A stretch of DNA of 64,000 nt, taken from contig NW_006768785.1 of the NCBI RefSeq assembly GCF_000204055.1, positions 124,001-188,000 of the forward strand, given 5' to 3'. A program made the position numbers and the translations under genes. Positions 57,023 through 64,000 of the stretch are shown piece by piece. Positions within the stretch are counted from its first letter, which is position 1, and every line of letters starts with the position of its first letter. Under the pieces are notes generated by a model that was not told where the DNA came from, did not search any database, and saw nothing but the letters and a program-made list of their open reading frames with translations. This DNA comes from Melampsora larici-populina 98AG31. Lineage: Eukaryota > Basidiomycota > Pucciniomycetes > Pucciniales > Melampsoraceae.

Positions 57023-58747
57023 ATGGAAATTCACAGACTGCTAAATGGAGATGCCAACGGACATAGAGCGGGGGACGCTAATACAACGCAGCAACGTCTG
57101 GCGGAGTTATTGCGAACGTACGACAGACGCGGTGGAAGTACCACCATCGACATCTGGGAACTTCGGCGCAGGTTTGCTCACATCGTACCTTTCACCGACC
57201 CGAATTTTCTACCGAGATTCTCAGATTTCGGGTTGTCGGCCCGCGAGCTCGACCTGGAGAGAGGTAGAGTCTCATTCCAGCTGGGCGGCATCATCCCAGA
57301 TCCCGAAATCCAGATCGAACAGACCCCGCCAGTTGTCCTACACCCAGGTGCTTTCAGGGATTTCAGACCCCGTAATGCACCCCCTCCCCGACAGCCCCAG
57401 TTTCAACGTCCACCACCACCTCAGAGGCTACCGCCAATCCAACAACTCGACTTTCGCCAACAAGGCGGGGCTTTGGGTGCCACGGGCGCTGCAGCTTTCG
57501 CCGCGAGACAACAGATCCGACCAGTCATTCCCCCTCTTCGCGAAGTTCTCAACCCGCTCGGCCTTACAAACGACGAGATCCAAGCCCCACCAGTCCCATC
57601 TGCCTCAAAATCCGACAAGAAGAAGCGCAAACACAAGCACAAGAGGCGCTCGTCAAAGGGTAAGAAAAGAAGGAGAGACGGATCTCCCTCTTCAAGTTCT
57701 TCATCATCATCCTCTGAAGACGACAGCTCGAGCGATTCCGACGAAGTTGCAGACAACCTCCCGTTCATGGTGGCCAAAGATAGGCCTACCGAACCCCTAC
57801 CACCAGCAGCTCAAGCGATCGCCGACCATGTTGCTCGATACAAAAAGGCAGGTTGGTCGGTTTCAGTCGATCGGTTCAACTTGGCGACAAACAGACCGCT
57901 CGGTTTCCCTTTCAGCCTCGTACCAGCCCTTCTCAGAGGCTACTATATCTGCCCAGGCAAAGTTTTGTTTCCTGACGAGACCGACTCTAAAAAATCGCCA
58001 AAACCCACCGATACTTTCGTTTCGGTCAGACACCTGTTCGCAGCTGAACGCGACTGGAGGAGGGTTATCGACCTCATCGGCACCTCCATCACGTTCGTCT
58101 TCCCATCAGCCGGAGACGACATCAAGAGCTACCTTGAACACCTCTACGACATGTTGCAGCTCTTTGCTGAACACGGCGACTGGTCCTTTGTTGTCGATTA
58201 CGACGCCAGGTTGCGCATCGCCTTTGCCACCAGGCCGGCCCTCTCTTTCGGGGATTTCAACAGCCCAGCCTTGCTTGCAGTCAGGCAAATGGCGACCAGC
58301 GCTTGCCTCAAAAACGCGCCAGCCCCACCTCCCCCTTCTTACTACCCCTCCACGCTCCCATCCTACCAATCCCGTGCGTCTACGTCCAACAACGTTGCTA
58401 CGACCAACGCTTTCACGAGGACCCCTAGGGAATCTACCCAGCCATCGAGGCGCAGGTCTACTACGTCTTCTACGCCACGTGCGCCATGGCATGGTAATAT
58501 CAAACCACGTAAGCAAAGCCACCTAGCTTTCTCCAAACCTCCAAACTCTACGACCAGGTCTCTGACAGGACCATTGTTCTATCCGCCCGTAGCGAACAAA
58601 GGGGCACCACCACATTTACAGTTATGCGGCAACTGGAATGTTGGTATGTGCAGCGAACCCTGCAGAACGGGGCGAATCCACAACGTATGCGACGTCGTCG
58701 GATGCAACGCGTCCCATACCAGGAAACACCATTACGGCTCAACGTAG
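57023..58747 (+). CDS. Ngaro ORF1, Gag-like protein with C-terminal Cys/His finger
   Basis: 574 codons from ATG 57023 to TAG 58747. Parts in order: Pro/Gln-rich region (PPPPQRLPPIQQ, about 120-145), a strongly basic stretch (KKKRKHKHKRRSSKGKKRRR, about 200-220) next to a Ser run and acid tract, a conserved-looking globular part (WSVSVDRFNLATNRPLG to SPALLAVRQM, about 275-425), a Ser/Thr/Arg-rich linker, and a Cys/His cluster (CGNWNVGMCSEPC, HNVCDVVGCNASHTRKHH, about 535-570) like the RNA-binding fingers in Gag-type proteins of DIRS/Ngaro elements. The basic stretch could serve nuclear entry. It probably packages element RNA; this is inference from position and fingers. A long frame overlapping it (57045-58526) is a shadow. 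Confidence 0.8.
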   Translation: MEIHRLLNGDANGHRAGDANTTQQRLAELLRTYDRRGGSTTIDIWELRRRFAHIVPFTDPNFLPRFSDFGLSARELDLERGRVSFQLGGIIPDPEIQIEQTPPVVLHPGAFRDFRPRNAPPPRQPQFQRPPPPQRLPPIQQLDFRQQGGALGATGAAAFAARQQIRPVIPPLREVLNPLGLTNDEIQAPPVPSASKSDKKKRKHKHKRRSSKGKKRRRDGSPSSSSSSSSSEDDSSSDSDEVADNLPFMVAKDRPTEPLPPAAQAIADHVARYKKAGWSVSVDRFNLATNRPLGFPFSLVPALLRGYYICPGKVLFPDETDSKKSPKPTDTFVSVRHLFAAERDWRRVIDLIGTSITFVFPSAGDDIKSYLEHLYDMLQLFAEHGDWSFVVDYDARLRIAFATRPALSFGDFNSPALLAVRQMATSACLKNAPAPPPPSYYPSTLPSYQSRASTSNNVATTNAFTRTPRESTQPSRRRSTTSSTPRAPWHGNIKPRKQSHLAFSKPPNSTTRSLTGPLFYPPVANKGAPPHLQLCGNWNVGMCSEPCRTGRIHNVCDVVGCNASHTRKHHYGST

Positions 58748-58884
58748 CCAGGCCAACGAGCCGTCCAACCATTACGTGTTACAAGAAGTGACAAACGACC
58801 TGACCAAGTAAGCCCACCAAGGCGCCAACTGTTGCGTTAGACTCCTTATGCAATCAAGCAACTAACATGAGATCCTTTTTATAG

Positions 58885-60670
58885 CCAAGAGGAAGCGAAC
58901 AACGCGGTGAGAAAGTTCCGAAGAGGTCTAGAATGGGACTGGATGAACTCTCGAGGTTTCTCAAGCGCAATCGACGCAAGCCTCCACGCCCAACCCCTGC
59001 CAAAGCCACCTGACCTAGCCAGCGACCCCTGCGCAGCCTACGCCATCAAACAATACCCGGAGGTGTTCAAGATCGTCTGCCCAGTAGACGTACCTCTTCT
59101 CAGTCATCTCCTACTCGAACATCCCAATAGACCTTTCGTGAACTCGGTCATGCACGGCCTAACTCACGGTTTCTGGCCGTTCGCAAGCCTACCCTCACCA
59201 GATACCGTAGATCATCCAAACCACAGCGTCTGTAACGATCATCCGGCGGCCCTCGAAAAATCAAGAGACGAGGAGCTCGAAGGTCAACGCTACTCCTCTC
59301 CCTTCTATCATTTGCTACCTGGCATGAAAGTGTCACCGCTTCTCATGGTAGAGAAACCAGGATCGAACAAACTCAGAGTGTGCACTGACATGAGCTACGG
59401 CTCACCCTCCCTTAACGACCTGATCGACAAAGACAAAGCCAGAGTCTCCTACGACTCACTAGTCTCGTTCGGACCATACATGACGGATCTCAACCCACGC
59501 AACGGTTTCCTACTGTTATGGAAAAGTGACGTAGCCAGGGCGTACCGCAACCTTCCCATGGCGCTCCAGTGGCAAGTACGTCAGATAATAAAGATTGGCA
59601 ACCTATACTACGCTGATCGTTGCTCTAACTTCGGCTCCGCTGCGTCTCCAAAGTTATGGTGTTCCGTGTTCTCTCTGGTTCTATGGATTGCAATCAACAA
59701 ACTTGGTGTTCGACGTATCAACAACCTAATGGATGACACCTGGGGGATCACTCATTCCGACACCCTCACGAATTACAAGGGCGAACAAGTCCCGCTTGAC
59801 CAAGCCCTCCTACTCCTGCTTTTCGACACCGTCAATATGCCGTGGGAGTGGAAGAAGCAATTGCACGGACCACAACTAGAGATCATCGGCCATTTTGTCA
59901 ACGCGGAAAACCTCTCTTTTTCTCTTTCACCTGAAAAAAAAGCAGCTTTGGTAGAAGCTCTGAGATCTTTCACACGCCGACCAAATCACCGGTTATGAGA
60001 TTGGCAAAGGTTGTTAGGTTGGGCGTCGTGGGGACTCAACACATTTCCATACGGTCGGCACGCTCTTCAATCATCGTGGGACAAACTTGTCAACAAGTCG
60101 TCGAAATTCGCACCAATCCATGTGAACAGAGAAGTCCAGGACGACCTGCGATGGTTGGCGAATTGCATCGAGTCCTCACCGGGGCAATTCTTCCTCGAAG
60201 CCTCCACGTGGTCGGTTCGACAGGCCGATGCTTTGCTAGTCACCGATGCTTGTCCTACCGGCTTGGGGATCTGGTCGCCCACCACTTTAGAAGGTTTTTA
60301 CCACGCCATGCCACCCCCAACTAGGGACATCTACTGGATGGAGTTGCGAGCGGTAGCCTTTGCCATAGCGCTGGCCACCTCCAAGGGCGCGAGAAAAATT
60401 TTCATATGTTCTGACTCAATGATAGTTTGCGACCTTTTCCAATCCCACAACCCAATTCCCCTTGTTCGATCCCTCTTCCGCGCTATAATTCACTTGCTCG
60501 TTTCAAAGAAAGCGGATGTCAAAGTAGCGCACATCCCTGGCGTGAAGAATGTTTACGCAGACGCTTTATCCCGAGGCAAGCTGGACGCTGTCTTAAATAT
60601 CACCCCCCAAGCTATCCTTTTACCACTGCCCCAACCAGACTTTTTTCCAGATGGTGGATATCGTCGCTAA
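58885..60670 (+). pseudogene. Ngaro ORF2, reverse transcriptase and RNase H, one in-frame TGA
   Basis: The frame is open from within the ORF1 3' end, across an intron at about 58809-58884 (GTAAGC ... TTTATAG), to TAA at 60668-60670. It has no own ATG before MRKFRRG at 58907. RT motifs: MVEKPGSNKLRVCTDMSYG, LLLWKSDVARAYRNLPM and the catalytic NLMDDTWGI. After TGA 59996-59998 the same frame goes on with DWQRLLGWASWGLNTFP, then RNase H residues in VTDACPTGLGIW, WMELRAVAFA, FICSDSMIVC and VKNVYADALSRG. All RNase H carboxylates are present. The stop is best explained as CGA changed to TGA. The frame overlaps the recombinase start by 20 bp. Confidence 0.85.
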
Positions 60671-61697
60671 CGCGGACGAGCCCGGACCAACCAGGCGTCA
60701 ATTCCTCGAACTCCTGACGGAAGCCGACGCCGCCCAAAGCTTAGCTCATTCTACAAAAGCCACTTACCGCTCAGGTCTTTCCTCTTTTTTAAAATTTTGC
60801 ATAAAATCGAAAACACCACCTATCCCGACTGTCGACAACCTATGCCAATATATTTCAGACGCTGCGCGCTCAATTTCACTTCGTACCAATAAACCACTAG
60901 CCCCCAACTCTATCCAAGGATACCTCACGGCGATCGCAGCTGCTTACGAGCACCTTTACCCGGATATACGTCTAGCTACCAACTCACCTCGCGTACGCAA
61001 AGTACTACGAGGGGTAAAAATTCAATTCTCTTTACCCGTCTCAAGAAAAGACCCTCTTACAATCCCAGACCTCATCTTAGTCTCATCTTCCTCACAACTC
61101 ACCTACGACGACCTCCTGTTCACCGCGATGATCATAGTGGGTTTCCACGCGCTACACCGGCTGGGGGAGATTTCATGGCCCGACTCACCATCTCACAGGA
61201 ACGGTCGCAAACTAATACTCCGGTCTTCCTTCTCCCTGTCACGCTGTGGTGGTTTCGCAAAATACACTCTCCCTCACTCAAAAACCGACCCATATTTCCA
61301 AGGTTCGACGATTATCGTAGCGGGTTGCGACATCCCAGGAGCTTGCCCGATCACGGCCATCAATCGCTACCTACTGCGGCGAGACGCGCGTTTCAAGAAC
61401 ACCACGCCACTTTTTCTCAAATCGGATGGGCAGCCACCTACCAGATCGTGGTTCCTCAATTGTTTCAGACGCTATTTTAATGCCAACAAATCAGGACACT
61501 CGATGCGATCAGGAGGAGCGTCAGCCTTCGCGCAGGCTGGTCTACCGCTCGATCATATACAAGATCTAGGGCGCTGGTCCTCGGAAGCATTCAAGACTTA
61601 TGTTCGAGACCACCCAATCATGCGACTGGCCGTTACGAGGGCCCACCCCCTGTCGATGGAGAACCATATAGGATCCCAAGTCATTTTTGACTCCTAA
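60651..61697 (+). CDS. Ngaro ORF3, tyrosine recombinase
   Basis: 348 codons from ATG 60651 to TAA 61697. An N-terminal SAM-like core-binding domain (STKATYRSGLSSFLKFC, about 35-130) is followed by the catalytic domain. The catalytic residues are visible: Arg in FHALHRLGEISW, His and Arg in SGHSMRSGGAS, the following Trp in LGRWSSEAF, and the nucleophilic Tyr in KTYVRDHP. The enzyme would join the circular cDNA to the genome without cutting out a target duplication. Overlap with the RT/RNase H frame suggests coupled expression. The frame is intact, so this copy could still supply recombinase. Confidence 0.92.
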   Translation: MVDIVANADEPGPTRRQFLELLTEADAAQSLAHSTKATYRSGLSSFLKFCIKSKTPPIPTVDNLCQYISDAARSISLRTNKPLAPNSIQGYLTAIAAAYEHLYPDIRLATNSPRVRKVLRGVKIQFSLPVSRKDPLTIPDLILVSSSSQLTYDDLLFTAMIIVGFHALHRLGEISWPDSPSHRNGRKLILRSSFSLSRCGGFAKYTLPHSKTDPYFQGSTIIVAGCDIPGACPITAINRYLLRRDARFKNTTPLFLKSDGQPPTRSWFLNCFRRYFNANKSGHSMRSGGASAFAQAGLPLDHIQDLGRWSSEAFKTYVRDHPIMRLAVTRAHPLSMENHIGSQVIFDS

Positions 61698-61855
61698 ACC
61701 TGAGTAAGCCCTGTCTTTCTTTCCGGCTTTTTTTCTCCCGTTCATACTCTCCAACCCACGCCACACCCATCAGGCACAGTCACCCCTTCACTACCCCTTC
61801 ACCACTCTTCTGCACCTTTTTACCCTGTGGGTTCCTTCGCCTAGGCGGGTGGTAA

Positions 61856-61985
61856 AGGGGTGCCTCATGCAAATGTCTCATGCGCCCGGCCCTGACGGCC
61901 GGTGCGGTTCCCGCGTAACCACACTCAGAGAGCTGCCATGAGCAGAACAAGACTAGCGCCGTATACACCCGTGAGACACATCCCT
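61856..61985 (+). repeat. Split direct repeat B1
   Basis: 130 bp, AAGGGGTGCCTCATGC to GACACATCCCT, abutting A2. Contains a GC-rich hairpin (CGGCCCTGACGGCCG). One difference from B2 (GAGCTGCC against GAGTTGCC). Confidence 0.92.
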
Positions 61986-62302
61986 CGTGATTGGTGTTCA
62001 TTAATCTAGTGGGATATGGCACGAAGGGTGTCACCAGCCGCTCTGTCATGATACGCACCATTCAGAAGGATATGCTAATAAACCCGTTTTCTGTACGACC
62101 AACCACAGTTTGTCAGCACTTAGGGTTACGAGCTCGAGAGCCGGGGTTCACCATCCAACAGGAACTACCGCCTTTGACCAGTCAACCACTCCGCTCTACG
62201 CTCACCACATCCTTCGCCAATAGTAGCGTATCGTCCGTTCTTTTCATCGCAGTGCAAAGAACGTTTGGTTCTGCAGATCTCCTATACATCTTCAGTCTTT
62301 TC
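61986..62302 (+). repeat. Split direct repeat A2
   Basis: Second copy of the A repeat, directly joined to B1. The B1-A2 junction is the expected recombination site after circle formation from the outer A1 and B2 ends. Confidence 0.92.
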
Positions 62303-62733
62303 AAAATCCCGCCCGCCCACTCCTCAATTTCAAGCCGTGAAGCTTTGTTTTCTTTCTTAAGTTACTGGTCTCATTATCTAAGTTCATTTCATCTCCGAAA
62401 AAAAAAAAAAAGAAAGAAAAAGAAAAAAAAAAAAAGAAGAAAACACGGTTATCCAAAAGTACATAAGTTTCATATCTAGCTATTTTCCCTTTACGTAATT
62501 TCTGTTTTTTACAACAACATAGTCAGGCGGCGCGTACCGGGTTCGCGCTTTGTACCTTAGGATCCGGAAGCGCGTCGTTTTTCCGTTTTTTCGCGGTATG
62601 GTAAGTGGCTAGCGTGTCTCTGTTATCCACGTCCGCACATTAAGCCCGGGTCGTTTTGTCTAGTTGTCTTGTAATTTTCGCTCGCGAGCGCCTGATCTGT
62701 TGTTATGGCCTCATTTGTCCTCGGTCCTCCCCA
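62303..62733 (+). other. Spacer between A2 and B2 with A-rich tract
   Basis: Holds a purine tract (AAAAAGAAAGAAAAAG-type, about 62399-62442) and a GC-rich part with GGCGGCGCGTACC. No coding frame. The tract may be a 3' processing or priming signal of the element. Confidence 0.5.
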
Positions 62734-62863
62734 AGGGGTGCCTCATGCAAATGTCTCATGCGCCCGGCCCTGACGGCCGGTGCGGTTCCCGCGTAACCAC
62801 ACTCAGAGAGTTGCCATGAGCAGAACAAGACTAGCGCCGTATACACCCGTGAGACACATCCCT
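62734..62863 (+). repeat. Split direct repeat B2, 3' end of element
   Basis: Second copy of the B repeat. The match to B1 stops at CCCT 62863, which sets the right end of the element; the flank resumes with GTTAGCAAC. Confidence 0.92.
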
Positions 62864-63629
62864 GTTAGCAACTCAATTTGTTGTATTGAAAGGAAATTGA
62901 TAAAGCAAAGTTCGATCTTCTATCAAAAATTTCAAACATCCTATATTCATGACTCCTAATGAATTGAGTGTTCCTTCGTTCATATTCATCGAGTTCAAAA
63001 TAACTTGTGTTGTTGAAGTGAGTTGTAAAAATCATTTGAGTTCAAGCGTCCTTTTAGAGGAGTCCGATTTGATCAGTGGTAGATTGACAACAGACATGGG
63101 GTATTCAAGATGCGTTATTTGACATTGATCAGGCAAAATGGGAAGACGCCAAAGGTATTTTGATAAACGTGTTGGGTAACATGGGACTTGAAAATAAAGA
63201 GCTTATGATCTTCTGAGAAGCGCAAATCACTTGTAGTCTTGTAGTACATATGATGTTTAACATGAGTGTGGTGAAGTTGAACTCAATAACATCTTTCCTT
63301 CCCTCTGCACTTCTTTTGAATACAAGATCCTTAGGCACAAATTCCTCGTTTGATGATTATTTTACACCATGAATAAATTATCTACTTCAGAGTCAAGACA
63401 TTACCATGTGATTTATCTTGCAGCTGTGTGTGTATAAGTGTGAGCAAATTTTAGCCTGGTGGCAGATACGGACAAGCAAAGGGAAGACATAGACAAAAAG
63501 TCGGCTGAAAGAGGTTCTACAGTGTACAGAGTGTCTTATCTTGATCAGGCTGATAGCATATGAGATGAGAAATATCTGCAAAGCTGTAAGAAAAAAAGAA
63601 AGAGTATGTACAAGCAGATAATGACATAC

Positions 63630-63721
63630 ATATTATCGGTTCCGCCATTGAGAACAAGAGATGATTCATCCACAGAAATCTCTTCAGTAGCACTGACTAA
63701 GCTTTCAAATACATTCTGCAT
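63630..63721 (-). CDS. Possible first exon of a minus-strand gene
   Basis: ATG at 63721 opens an exon of about 30 codons (MQNVFESLVSATEEISVDES) ending at a good donor (AATAT/GTATGT). A pyrimidine-rich acceptor (TTTTTCTTACAG) follows about 35-40 bp on and continues the phase with IFADISHLICYQPDQ before a stop, so more splicing would be needed. Further minus-strand coding-like sequence (KDLVFKRSAEGRKDVIEFNF) lies at about 63330-63270. No family recognised. It may be a real gene cut short by the Ngaro insertion or continuing past it. The rest of 62864-64000 shows nothing else. Confidence 0.35.
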
Positions 63722-64000
63722 AATCTAGTGACGGTAAGAGCAGGTATGGTGACCGGTAGATTGGCACGATGAGAAGAATGTCAAGCAAAGGAAGGTCCAC
63801 ATGGATCTGAGTAAAGTATGTCACCAAAAATGACCAAATCAGGTAGGATGTCTTGGGTAGAGTTGCTGATTTTAAGACATCTTTTGCAGATATTTCACCG
63901 AGTTGAGCATTGTTGCCAAAGGCCCCAAACTGCAGGAAGAGGTAGGTTCAGCCGATGAAGTTTAGGTGATTAAGTTGAAATGACTAAACTGGAGTTTGCT

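Larger units (their letters stand above)
56576..62863 (+). mobile_element. Ngaro-like tyrosine-recombinase retrotransposon
   Basis: About 6.3 kb. Repeats are arranged A1 (56576-56893), coding region, B1 (61856-61985) directly joined to A2 (61985-62302), spacer, B2 (62734-62863). These split direct repeats, together with reverse transcriptase, RNase H and a tyrosine recombinase in place of an integrase, define Ngaro-type elements in the DIRS order. No target duplication is visible, as expected for integration of a circular intermediate by a recombinase. Each repeat pair differs by one base in about 318 and 130 positions, so the copy is fairly young. Base use is GC-richer than the flanks. One in-frame TGA separates the RT from the RNase H. 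Confidence 0.93.

Noticed and set aside
57045..58526. Long plus-strand frame of 493 codons overlapping Ngaro ORF1
   Set aside because: Ser/Thr/Arg/Pro-rich shadow caused by GC-rich codon use of ORF1; no motif of its own.
1..64000. CRISPR arrays, rRNA or tRNA genes, prokaryotic operons
   Set aside because: No regularly spaced direct repeats, no recognisable tRNA boxes or rRNA stretches were seen, and the intron-rich genes are eukaryotic.

Overview
The window looks like nuclear DNA of a basidiomycete fungus, most likely a rust (Pucciniales). The genes are broken by many short GT-AG introns of about 60-90 bp. They include an RTP1/TANGO6-type protein, an SRF-type MADS-box factor, an RGS-LOV regulator and a GPI-anchored chitin-deacetylase-like protein. 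They sit as small islands in AT-rich DNA full of nested transposons. The rust assignment is inference; the gene and element calls come from the sequence.

Layout. 1-3053 (-): C-terminally cut RTP1/TANGO6 homologue. 3430-3596: TA-flanked MITE. 4683-7648 (-): MADS-box gene. 7.6-19.2 kb: gene-poor repeat block with nested MITEs, a CACTACAAA-ended element with TAG target duplications (11221-12905), a 3.08-kb inverted-repeat element (14462-17541) that itself holds a GGGCCC-ended element (14664-16118), and foldback repeats. 19269-30478 (-): Ty3/gypsy chromovirus-type LTR retrotransposon with apparently identical LTRs and a CTCTC duplication. It is split by a 4.3-kb PIF/Harbinger transposon (21420-25727), and a TAA-flanked MITE lies in its 5' LTR. 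31062-34670 (+): RGS-LOV gene. 35760-37757 (+): polysaccharide deacetylase. 38831-43207 (-): coiled-coil protein. 43893-45437 (-): protein with three tandem helix-turn-helix repeats. 46088-48760: hAT transposon with a perfect 8-bp target duplication. 49622-54314: a probable TTA-flanked element carrying a Myb/SANT-like gene but no visible transposase. 56576-62863: Ngaro-like tyrosine-recombinase retrotransposon with classic split direct repeats (A1-ORFs-B1A2-B2). After 62864: the start of a possible minus-strand gene.

The host genes show no operon-like logic. The mobile elements dominate and give a readable insertion history. Most coding lesions in them fall into two classes: CGA-to-TGA or other CpG transitions (Harbinger, hAT, Ngaro) and one-base length changes in homopolymer runs (LTR element, Myb gene). 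The first looks like CpG decay. The second could be real or could be sequencing error. The best candidates for something undescribed are the GGGCCC/TTA element that carries a Myb gene, the triple-HTH protein with a possible secretion signal, and the divergent LOV domain of the RGS-LOV protein.
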